From the NCBI GenBank assembly GCA_037074765.1, contig JBAMDO010000081.1:169985-233984 (forward strand): a stretch of DNA of 64,000 bases. The letters are read 5' to 3'. Shown in pieces: positions 1 through 23,738 of this stretch. The position numbers and the translations under genes were made by a program. Origin of the DNA: Mansonella perstans (Eukaryota; Nematoda; Chromadorea; Rhabditida; Onchocercidae). A model generated the notes under the pieces. That model had not been told where the DNA came from. It did no database searches and was given only the letters and a program-made list of their open reading frames with translations. Numbering within the stretch: the stretch's first letter is position 1; each line of letters begins with the position of its first letter.

Positions 1-1672
1 CGTGTTCTAACAAACGTGCTCCTAATTCCTGTCTCAGCTGCAGAAGATATGAGCGCATAACATCTGACAGATCAGATTAATTAGCAAATCAAAAAAAGAG
101 TGAAAAAAATGAAGTATGACTAAGAATATGAGAGTTTTTTGAAATCTATTGCTTCAAGTACCACCGTCTCAGCAAACCACTGGTACGTTCAAACAAAAAC
201 CAAGACAGCCAGCATTATTAAAATAAGCAATAAATATTCGGTTCCTACTAAAATACAATTTAGGCGGACATGCCGATCTACTTGAATACTCACCGAACGC
301 TAGCAAAAACGATCTATTCAGAAATGCGTAATCGAATTTTAGAATTGATTGATGCAGACTCACCTTCTTCATTTCGGTTTGCTGGAGCTTTATACATACT
401 GTTCAGTGGAAAAGCTGCTTCGCCAGGTATTGGAAGATGATGACTCAATGCCAATACCGATAAATCTTTTATTGCTTGCGATCTATTTGAGCTCTGAAAA
501 GTATATATTTAGAATCTGTTGCACGAAATACGTAATAACAGAAAGAAAAGTTATTGGAGTTGGAGCACTTAAAATTTCTCATTTAGTTCAAAACAAAATA
601 ACTACATTAAGTCCCTCTTAACTAAGAAATGCTTATTTTGCCATTTTATTATATCATTACGTTAAAAACACTAGAAAATTTTTGTATCTGTAGTGTTCAT
701 TAATGAAGATACTATTAAAAATTGGAACTAATAAACTCTATGATGAATATAAACTATAAAGCCCAAAATATATGCTATAAGAGTATATGCTACAAAAACC
801 CACACAATTCAAAATTACGCGATATAACCACCATTAGAAGGAGCAGTAATATATAACTGATTATCAAAAATCTTTAAAAACTAATGTGGACAATAACTTG
901 CTTGAAAATTTACCTTTTGTAGCTTCCTTAAACATTCCGAAATATACAATGTTAGATAGATGAGTGTACGGTCAGCAGGACCTTTAATTTCAAATTCACG
1001 GAAGAAAATATTCGGCTTGAAATAAGCAAGAGCTTCATCAATTATGTCCTCACCATTATCTGAAACAGTTCATTTAAATGACCTGCATACATTCTTTTAG
1101 GTTTCTCAATTCCCACTTATTATTCAACACAATTTCCTCAAACACTAACATACATTATATTTTATATTATTGTAATGGAAGCAAGGTGACTATTAACCGT
1201 TTAAATCAGAATCAGAGATGAAAGAAAAAAATTTATTGAAATTACTGATAATTTCCTAAGCTTCAAAGTCATTAAATTACTAATCAGTGAGGCGTAAAAT
1301 AAATTATTGATTAATTGAATAAAGTGATTTTACGCTTAACAAATGCAGTAAAACTGCACTTTTTTTTTTTTTTTTTTGAAGCAGAATATAAGCAAATTAC
1401 TTTTGCAACTTACCAATTCGTGGAGCTGGTCCTTTTACATTTGATCGTATTGGAAGAATTGCCATGTTCCCAACAACCATTGTAACATCAGTAAACTTCG
1501 AATGATATGCCTTAAAGATGACAGTACTTTTACAACGAATATTCGCTTTCTGATATAAAATTTAAAGCTCATTATCTAAGAGCAATACAAATTATGTAGA
1601 TAAAGATCAGATCCGGTAAAAATTTAGCAAACTTAAATTACTAATTAAAAAAACTGGAAAACTTACCGGCAT
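1..1672 (-). CDS. arx-5: Arp2/3 complex subunit 3 (ARPC3/p21-Arc), 3' end outside window
   Basis: Subunit of the Arp2/3 complex, which nucleates branched actin filaments at the cell cortex. Exons in coding order: 1667-1672 (Met-Pro only), 1414-1510, 914-1059, 364-493 and 63 running off the window at base 1. All four junctions keep phase with GT-AG introns. Family signatures are clear: [23 protein letters not shown] near the N-terminus, then [20 protein letters not shown], then [22 protein letters not shown], and finally [16 protein letters not shown] at the edge. These align along the whole human ARPC3 except its last 25 or so residues, which lie beyond the window. The tiny first exon, two codons followed directly by GTAAGT, explains why no simple ORF shows the start. 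It is the most downstream gene of three minus-strand genes, 0.87 kb after the PH-domain gene; a shared operon is possible but not shown. Confidence 0.95.
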
Positions 1673-2539
1673 TTCCTGCCGTTTTAATTATAGAGCCCAC
1701 TGCAATATTCACGTCCTAGACTCAAATTTTCTAAAAATTTATTTCATTTATAAATATATCCACTTCGTCATAGTATATTTCATAATTAAATCACTAGTGC
1801 AAAGAATTCCCCAAAATCCCTTTCAATTGGGGAAAAAAAAACAATCACCCAGTAAACACAAATTTCCCGAATTTTAGGATGTCTTTTTTAGTTAAATCAT
1901 TTCAATTTCTTTAACCGTTGTTTTAATTCGTCCAGTTTATATATCAATTAAAACTATGTCCCATTTTTTTAACAACAAACATGAAAAAGGTAGACAGAAA
2001 CTGCACTTATGAAGAAACACGTTATATATTTCAGATTCCAAAGTGTAATATTTATTCGAAATTGAATCAGTGATTTACTGAGTAAAACAGAAGACAATGG
2101 CGCTGGAGTTACGTGAAAAAGCTTCATCTATATAAATGTTCGTTTTGTGTCACATATCAGTTCATGCATTTTTGAATCACATTCGAATGTAAAGACATTC
2201 ATCAGAAACTTCTCGTTTATCCATATAAAAAAAAATCTCTTAAGCCCGTAAATAACCAAAAAATGTACAAAAGATACAAATAATGGAAGAAGATGTACGA
2301 TGATGTTAGCACAAAAAATTTCCAAACTCTTATTTCCTTGAGAAGCTACATAAAAGTAAGGAATTAGAAAATAGTAGAGCTCAAAATGGCAGAATATTTG
2401 ATTATCAATGACCAGATAGTTCTTTGTTTTATAATTGGAATATTATTTTGATAGTTCATGTTTTACTACTGAAATCAGTAACAAACAGTGAAAATCATCA
2501 AATTTGAAAATCATCAAAGAATTAAAAATTTCCAATTTA

Positions 2540-3458
2540 TTATTCAACTTTTTTTTCACTCTCACTTATTTGTTCCAAAAATGACTGCTTTGTGATCGTA
2601 ATGTATTCCACTGAAGCAACTGTCAATGAAGAAATCCACTGTTCTAATGCCTTAAGATTGTCGGCTGCAAAAGTAAACTTCCTTCTAGTCCTGCAAATTG
2701 GAGAAGTTTTTTATTTTTGTTCAAACTTTGGTTGAATTGAAAAAAAAAAACTTTGATTGAGTTTGAAAACCCATAATAAATACACCAGAAATATTGGCTG
2801 TTATCAACGGTGAAAAGTGAAAAATCAGAGAAAGAGAAAGAATGAAAAAATGAAGTGTATTTTGATTTAAATACCTCTAAAATACTTAGAAGTAAATTCC
2901 AAGGCAATGATAAGTTTAATGTTCAAGAGCCACTGAACTACATAAATCAAATCTATGATAATTTTTGAAATTAGGGATAGTAACATACGTTTTTAAAATG
3001 ACTTCAAATGAAAAAGACCGCTTTGTTGCATTGTCATCACAAAGTTCCATATAACAATCCTCCAAGATCAAAATTATACACGGTGCTTCAATTCCGACAT
3101 TTCCCGGCTCATTGAATAAAAAGAGTAAATTAGCTTTTAATATACCATGCAAAGATCGCCAACGTCCATCCTATAATCATCCTTCCACAAATATGAACAA
3201 CAATTGTTAAGTATATGCTAAAATTCGTTATTTCATTTCAATCACTGAACATTTCCTTACTTAAACATTAATTTATGCATCAATATTACAACCATATAAG
3301 TAAATTAGATTTGTAAATACATTATGAATTGCTGCAAATAAATTTGTTAAGCATTAATACTCTTCCTCATAGCAATATTTAAAAATTTTGCATTTTTTAT
3401 AAATTACATGATTTCAATTTTAATTTCAATTTCGAAGCTTCATTGAATAAAAGATAAA

Positions 3459-3511
<53 letters not shown>

Positions 3512-3749
3512 CTTTAAACGACTCCATTTTAAAATATTTGCCGTTTTATACTACAAAATAAAAAAGTATATGTCACATTTCTTTTTGGATTACATCTATA
3601 TCAAAAAGGCATTCAATTATTTCACCAGATATTATATCTTATTGTAATGACAAAAAATGAACCTGTAACAGGAAGAGAGCACCAGAAAGTTTGGCTTCAT
3701 ATGAATCATCCGTGCATAATTGTGCCAAAGCTCGTCCATTCACGAGCAT
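2540..3749 (-). CDS. PH-domain protein, sesquipedalian (PHETA1/2)-like
   Basis: Three exons: 3663-3749, 2989-3170 and 2540-2690 (stop TAA), giving 139 residues with consistent phase. The N-terminus MLVNGRALAQLC has the same layout as the start of human sesquipedalian proteins (MKLNERSLAFY type). It leads straight into one pleckstrin-homology fold: WRSLHGILKANLLFLFNE, IILILEDCYMELCD, RRKFTFAADNLKALEQWISS with the conserved C-terminal helix Trp. Human PHETA1/2 bind OCRL/INPP5B and act in endosome-to-Golgi traffic. That role is inferred from similarity only. This protein is about 110 residues shorter than the human ones and ends right after the PH domain, so the C-terminal OCRL-binding F&H motif region appears absent, unless a further exon was missed. 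The first donor (GTTCAT) is weak. Paralogy with other small PH proteins cannot be excluded. Confidence 0.75.
3461..3510. repeat. (CA)25 microsatellite
   Basis: Uninterrupted CA dinucleotides, located in intron 1 of the PH-domain gene. Likely polymorphic in length. Confidence 0.98.
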
Positions 3750-6700
3750 TCAGTTCTCCTGAAATTAATTAATTATACTAAAAAAAAAAATGAATAAAAG
3801 TAATAGGACTGATACAATTCATAGCTTACACTTTTTACATTGATACAGTGAGTTTCATCGCAATCTAAACTAAATAAGAAAAATGATCCATTTAGATCAA
3901 AATCAAAGTAATTCATCAGAACAATTTGTTACTCGTAATAATATCTCGGGACATTCCCTAGGAGCAAAATGGAAGAAATACCACTAAGTACCACTAAATA
4001 TCCCATACACCCCGAAGCATTTAAACCCAGTAGTTTTTAGATGCCAGTATCTGAAGAAAAATTCTGTTGTGGGAATTCACCGAAATATTGCAACTTAATT
4101 ACAGTAAAGGCGCTGGTCAAGCGAGATTATTTGGAAGACCGGGTTAAAGCGGGATCTTCAGTTGTAGACTGCGGAAGACCGGATTGGACCGGGATCTTCA
4201 GTTCAGGGGAAGGTTTAAAGTCCAAACTTTTGATCTATATGGTAGCCTTATCCTTCTTGTTTTATATTCAATTATTATACGATAAAATTATGTAAAGGAA
4301 ATAATTGAAACAATGCCATAAAGTATTGAGAAACAAATACATATCTAGAAAGCCACAATTGTATTATTGCATCAGTTTGATTGAAATGAATTTAATATTC
4401 AAATAAGTGGTTTTATTGATTTTTTAAAAAATGAATATACTGCAAAGATTATTCTAATTAGCTATATAACATTAACACATTCAGAAATACTAATTTGAAT
4501 AGAATTTGATATTATTTAATCACTCTGCGCAGTTGTAAAGTTTTCAAAGTTTTAAACACTCATAAAATGTTGTTTGATGAAAATTGTTGAAAAAGTTTTA
4601 GGAATAGAAATTAAACAAAGTAAAAGTTAATGGAGATATGATCAGTATGATATCAGGAAGCAAACTGGCAATGTTTTACTTTGTATTAGGATGCATCAAT
4701 GAACGTTTCTAATTCTAATTGCTTGTTCATTTCTGTTCAAAAACTTTTTAACACTGATAATAAAAATAATCATTTTTCCAAATCATCTATTATTCTATTC
4801 CTTATCGCCATTTTCTTCTTTATCATCTCACTCATGATAAAAAAAAAATGTACATTTAGAAACAAAAATAAATTATCTTTGAAGAAAAAGATAACATTAA
4901 AAAATTGGTTATAAATTTTAACATTATATCACAAAGATATAACATAAATCTTCAAACAAATAACTTATATGATGAATAGTACCATTACGAATAACATAAT
5001 CATAAAACTAATCTAATTAAATGATATGTCAATTTTTCATTTCTTTAAATCAATTATTTAAATCACTAATTTTATCAGTACAAATTTACATCTGAAAATA
5101 TTTCTTATCTTTCATACAACTGAACTATGTATTCCTTTTGAAATGATCCCAGGAATTATTACAACAAAATTTTTGATCATTTATTCATTAACAATACTCC
5201 TGTAGTTTAATTCCATTATTAATTCATATTTCATAAATTCTAAATATAAATTATTTGTGGCAAGATATTATAGTCTATTCATAGATAAAATTACTTATTA
5301 CTCTTCTTTGATATATCCCATAATCAAATAATACTTTGCATAGTGATAATGATATCACCACAGCTATGATTATCAATATATGAATGGAAGTTAAGCCATG
5401 TAAAATAGTCGAGAAATATCTCGAGATGGTAAAGAAATGAGAATGAAGATTTTCGTTGAAATCATTTAAAAATTTAACTATTTCTCACAATAAGTTTCAC
5501 TCGTATAATGTTTTATGAAATAAAAAGGAAGAAATATATATATATATATATCTATGATTATTTGCATTGCCAACTCTTTCTTGCACGAGTGATCGATCTT
5601 ACAGAATGTAATCATTCGAAATGCTACTTCATACTGAGATTGCAATAAAATTCTTTTTGAATATCATTGAATTACCATTGATTTTCAAAAATTTTATCCC
5701 TAAAAATGATATCTTGAAAACATTAAAATATTTGACAGATTGAATGAGGCAATTCCACATAAAATTTCACTTATTTCAAAAAATAAAATAACATGACGAC
5801 AAAAAATAGCGACAATAAAGAACCATTTCAAAAAAAAAAAAAAAAAAGAAAAAAAACCATCATTCTAACCAGAAAAAAAAAACACAGAAAAAAGGAAAGC
5901 AATGAGAAAACAAATAAATTTCATAAATGATACAGCGAATGGGAATACACTAGCAACATTCATATCTTATCATTTTCTAACTTAACAATATTATAATCAT
6001 GTTATCTATTTCGTATATACGCATAACTCTTAATTTATGCTTGTTCAATTTTCGTATAATAACTATGAGGTTATAATCTTCTGCATAATAATGCACAGTT
6101 TTGTAAACATATTGAAACAAATATTGAAAGCATATACAAAGCATAAAACAAAATAATGAAATCTTCCCGAATTACAAATAAAATTTTCAAATAAATGAAA
6201 GAATTTTTCAATCCCGAAATAAATAAAAATAAACGATATTTGCCAATTCTTTTCGCTTTTCATTATGGTAAGATCGAGCTTTCGAAGTTGCCATTCGAAC
6301 GAGCAATGGCATGATTATTATCGGGAAGTTTTCGCCAATTATTACAATTAGATTCCCTCGAAAAATTAAGTCAATCAATTTACATCAATTTTCACAGAAA
6401 TACACTCATGATTAATACTATTTTAACTAAAACAAAAAGCACCTCAAGCACCTCAAGCATCTCATCATCTCACATGAAAAAAGTCACACGATTTAATCAA
6501 TTACAAAAAAATTGCAGTTCATTTTCCCGCGATTTTATGGCTAAAAAAACTAAAAAAGCCAGCACAAAACTTGGAACGAAAGTTTAAAATGGACGTTGAA
6601 ATATTTCATCTGATAACATGATAAAGACATTCACGAATCTCTATTCAGTTATACATGAACAAAATTCGAATAACAAAGAAAAAAGAACAGGAGAAAAATG

Positions 6701-7189
6701 AACAAAAACATAACAAAAGACACAAGACATAATTAGTATATGCGATAAATGACAAGAAATTTTTTATAATTTCTAATTTCACTGAATTTCAGCCTAAGAC
6801 TTACAACCGAATCTTATGTGGCTACTGCATAAAAAAAAAAAAAACTATGTTAAATATGGCGAAAAAAATTAGACAAATACAAGTTAACTAAATATCAGTT
6901 ACAATTGCAAGCATTTGTTTAATTCTTTTAGATATATAATTACGTCTTTGAGTTACCTAAGCTTCCAATTCAACAAAAAGGATATCAATAATTCATATCA
7001 CTAACTACTGTAAAATAGCTGTTTTACTTTTTAACACAAATGAGAAATCATTCCGTCTTGCCTAAGTGATATAATAGCGAACCGAACCCATAAATAAATG
7101 AGTCGCCTGAAATGTGCTAACAAGCTTCAAATTAATTCATGAATTTCAATTTTTAACTTAACAGATCTATCAGTAAACAACCTTCTCCT
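3750..7189. other. Intergenic spacer without a recognisable gene
   Basis: About 3.4 kb between the start of the PH-domain gene and the end of the O-GlcNAc transferase gene. It is very A+T rich with many A and T runs (for example around 5829-5882). An imperfect 38-40 bp tandem duplication around GGAAGACCGG...GGGATCTTCAGTT lies at about 4133-4212, and a short (TA)n at about 5536-5552. No exon with family similarity was found on either strand. The OGT 3' UTR probably occupies the last tens of bases. Confidence 0.6.
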
Positions 7190-7195
7190 TTTATT
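7190..7195 (-). terminator. Candidate poly(A) signal of the OGT gene
   Basis: AATAAA on the minus strand, about 46 bases after the OGT stop codon at 7241. Spacing and motif fit a nematode 3' end signal; no transcript evidence is available. Confidence 0.45.
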
Positions 7196-7240
7196 TTAGT
7201 AATTTCCCAATGTGTAATGAACATTTGAAGAGTTATGATT

Positions 7241-19853
<12,613 letters not shown>

Positions 19854-21480
19854 CTTCAAAAATGTGAGCGAAAAAACACTGAAACTATGTAAATATAATA
19901 TTATGAAAGGTTCTTCAAAAAAAAAAAAAAAAAAAAATGACACAAAAATCGAATAATTATATCACAAATAAAAATCGAATGCCTACGAAGCTATCAGTAA
20001 TAATAATTTGAAATTCACATATGTGAAATTCTCTTTACAATTTTTTAAACTTTCTTTAAGTTAAAATTAAAACTTTATATGTTCTTTTACTTTGCTAAAC
20101 AGTAAAATTCACGGAAACATAAGCAATCTATTTCCATAATTCATAACAACAAAATGAAATTGATGATTTAGACGATTTGAAAAGAATAATAAATCTTTAC
20201 GATAACTTTGTCCTAACTTATATTCAGAAGAGATTTACGATAAAAGAAGTATGCGGATACGGAATGTATCAGCGGAAAGTATCTTCCGCAATAATGGCAT
20301 AATGTTATTTGCATTCTCTTAACTTAATGTTAAACTCATTCCGCAATCTCAAATTATTACATATATAATGATTTACACATTATCATCATTATTTTCGATT
20401 ATCAATTTAAAATAGTAAAACTATCAGCTTATCAATCTTTCACTCTTTTCCAATAATATATTTCCATCATTTCATTAGCAAATTATATCATTTGATGAAT
20501 GATTAATTTTCTTACATATAAAAATCAAATTTAAACTTAAAAAAAAAGCAAACTTTTACGTTTAACTTTTAGTCTAATTTTCACGTACACTCAAATGCTA
20601 AACATATGCTAACTAAAATAAATGAATATGACAGATGATAGCAATATGTGATAGAATGAAAAGTCACACCTGTTGATAAAACTTATCATACATACACACA
20701 CACACACACGCACACACACATACATACACGCACATACACACACACACACATACACACACACGCCATTACTCAATTGAAGCTCTTATCACTCACATAGATT
20801 TCAAAATGACAGATAGACAGACAGAGAGAGAAAGAGAGGGAGAGAGAGAGAGAGACAGGTAAACATTAAAATTTAATAATTGAAAATGCAAATTTCCTGC
20901 AGAATTTCTTAATGATTATACCTTTCACACACTTTTCCTACACTTCTAACGCTAACTGATAGCAAAGCCTGAAATAGGTATGGAAAAAAAAATGATTGAT
21001 TAATTGATATTATAGGAAAGTTAGACATATTGAGGAATTTGATGAAATATAATATAGAGATTGCAGAAAAGAAAATGACGAAAAATAGATGTATAGGCAA
21101 TATTATAAGTGTAATGAGGAAATGAAAGATGTTGAAATTTGATGAAAATAGTGTAAAATGATAGAAAGAAAGAAAAATCGGGTCATCTTTCTCACGCAAT
21201 GGTTGTCACCAAACATTGTATTTTTCAATGTCATTTCATAAAGGCAATATTCATTGTTTAGGGCAATCTTTAATATAATTTTTTGTAAAAAATTAAAAAC
21301 AATGTTAAATAAAGTTTTGTTTTTGTTTTTGTTTTTTTTTAATTAAAAGAAAATTAATAATTAATTGCATAAAAATAATTAATTTGCACAATACATTTGA
21401 TAATATCAATGATAAAAATATAATTCAATTGATCAATTTTTAAAAAAGAAATTAATAGCAACAATTAATGAATTACTACT
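19854..21480. other. Upstream region of OGT with simple repeats
   Basis: Contains the presumed OGT 5' UTR and promoter. Simple repeats follow: imperfect CA/CACATA at about 20690-20762 and GA-rich tract at about 20814-20857. No exon was recognised on either strand. Confidence 0.6.
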
Positions 21481-21489
21481 ATTTCATAT

Positions 21490-22955
21490 TTCAAATCGAT
21501 ATGTATCTGACAGTAAGTATCGTTATCCATTTATCAGTAAAGATAATTTACTGATATATATCTTACAGTATCGTTATCCATTTATCAGTAAAGATAATTT
21601 ACTGATATGTATCTGATAGTATCGTTATCCATTTATCAGTAAAGATAATTTACTGATGTGTATCTGATAGTATCGTTATCCATTTATCAGTAAAGATAAT
21701 TTACTGATATATATCTTACAGTATCGTTATCCATTTATCAGTAAAGATAATTTACTGATATATATCTTACAGTATCGTTATCCATTTATCAGTAGAGATA
21801 ATTTACTGATATGTATCTGATAGTATCGTTATCCATTTATCAGTAAAGATAATTTACTGATATGTACTTTACAGTATCCTTAGCCATTGTATTGCCTCAT
21901 ATTCGGAATCGATGTGTATGTTACAGTATCGTCATCCAATCTGACGATATAGTAGCTGTCATCTCAGCGTCTCTTTCCTCCTATTATTGCAATGCCCTCT
22001 TCCAAAAATCTTTCTTATCATTCCAATCCCTTCCTCCTTTTACTCCAATACTTGATATTGGGATCAAGTTTTCCATAAAAACAATATTGTTAATAAAATC
22101 ATTAACTTCTTGATTGTCAACATTGAAAATGCTCTCGAAATATTTTTTTTTCCATTGCTTAAAGTGATAACAAATCACTTTATTTTATCATTAGTGATAA
22201 CAGAAACCTTTGTTACTTAATCCCAGTATTCTGTGCTCCATAAAATTTTCATTACCAATATATTGCTGATAAGTATATTCTTTACAAATTTCTATACTTT
22301 CTATAATATCTTTACAGTTGCAATACACATTAACACGTTAACACTGCCTCATATTCGGAATCGATGTGTATCTTACAGTGTCGTTATCCACTCTACTGCC
22401 TCATATTCGGAATCGATGTGTATCTGATATCCATTTATCAGTAGAGATAATTTACTGATGTGTATATGATAGTGTCGTTATCCGCTTATCAGTAGAGATA
22501 ATTTACTGATGTGTATCTTACAGTATCGTTATCCACTGTACTGCCTCATATTCGAAATCGATGTGTATCTGATATCCATTTATCAGTAGAGATAATTTAC
22601 TGATGTGTATCTTACAGTATCGTTATCCACTCTACTGGCTCATATTCGGAATCGATGTGTATCTTACAGGTCGTTATCCACTCTACTGCCTCATATTCGG
22701 AATCGATGTGTATCTGATGTCCATTTATCAGCAGAGATGATTTACTGATTTGTATCTGATAGTGTCGTTATCCGCTTATCAGTAGAGATAATTTACTGAT
22801 GTGTATCTCACAGTATCGTAATCCGCTTATCAGTAGAGATAATTTACTGATGTGTATCTTACAGTATCGTTATCCATTCTACTGGCTCATATTCCGAATC
22901 GATATGTATCTGATAGTATCGCTATTCACTTATCAGTAGAGATAATTTACTGGCT
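21490..22955. repeat. Hairpin-containing minisatellite, about 14 units in two blocks
   Basis: The first block (about 21490-21880) is tandem with a 51-bp period. Each unit carries a 10-bp perfect inverted repeat, TATCAGTAAA and TTTACTGATA, around the loop GATAA, joined by a linker reading roughly TGTATCTTACAGTATCGTTA then TCCAT. The second block (about 22340-22955) alternates the hairpin (loop stem often AGTAGAGATAA) with a second module, CTCATATTCGGAATCGATG then TGTATC. About seven hairpins lie in each block; one is degenerate (around 22735). Located between OGT and the coiled-coil gene. Confidence 0.93.
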
Positions 22956-22979
22956 TGATTGGTCTTCCAAAGTATATTT

Positions 22980-23475
22980 GCAAAGGCAAATTGATATTTC
23001 AACACTTGAGCTTGTTTCTCGTAATAATTATCGCTTAAAAAGATTTCATTAGATATTTTGATAAGCGTGATAATCTTATCTTCTTATCCGCTTTTGAAAT
23101 GGATGTTCTGCTGAAATATTGTCATTCAGTTGTTAGTAGTGATAATTTGCGGTTCAAGTGCGGTTTAACAAAAAAGAAAGTGTAGAAATGATAAATTTGT
23201 TAATTAATATCTTGTATAGTGTTATCGCTCATCATCATTAGTATAATTTACTCAATCACATATGTTGTAAATATTGTAAAACTGAATGCAGAATGAATTG
23301 TATTCATGCTGTAAAGCAAAGTATATACAATGAAATTGAATTAGTAATAATTATATGTGCCAATAGTAAATATAGTATGGACAGACTGATATTTCGATAT
23401 TTGAAGTTTTTTCTATCGTAATAATTATCACTTAAAAAGACCTGATCACATATTTTGATAATGTTTCAGATTGAT
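22980..23475. repeat. Pair of diverged direct repeats, about 85 bp each
   Basis: A segment at about 22986-23075 (TTGATATTTCAACACTTGAG ... TCGTAATAATTATCGCTTAA ... ATATTTTGATAA) recurs at about 23376-23466 with roughly 20% change. They adjoin the hairpin minisatellite and may be older parts of the same repeat family. Confidence 0.7.
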
Positions 23476-23738
23476 AATTAATAATGACATCTGAAGAATG
23501 TACAGTACTTTAGAATTGAAATTGTCATGATCAAATTATTACGTGAGAGAGACATAAAGGCACGTGAGCAATGCAATTAGCCTAATTATGGTTCCAATAA
23601 GCGATGCTTATTAGAATATTGGTGAATTGTAAGGTGAATATAAGTAAATATATACTAAAAATAAGAAAAAACTGCACCATATAATTTAAGAATGCAATGA
23701 GATAGTATTGGGAATAACAGATTTTGTCATTATCGTTG

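Noticed and set aside
349..621. 90-codon plus-strand ORF
   Set aside because: Antisense over arx-5 exon 4 and its intron; the minus strand carries the clear ARPC3 match.
4041..4295. 84-codon plus-strand ORF
   Set aside because: Mostly an imperfect 38-40 bp tandem duplication with no splice partners or family similarity.
21490..22955. CRISPR-like alternation of repeats and spacers
   Set aside because: Spacer-like parts are themselves repeated, the locus is in a spliced eukaryotic genome and no cas-like gene is near.
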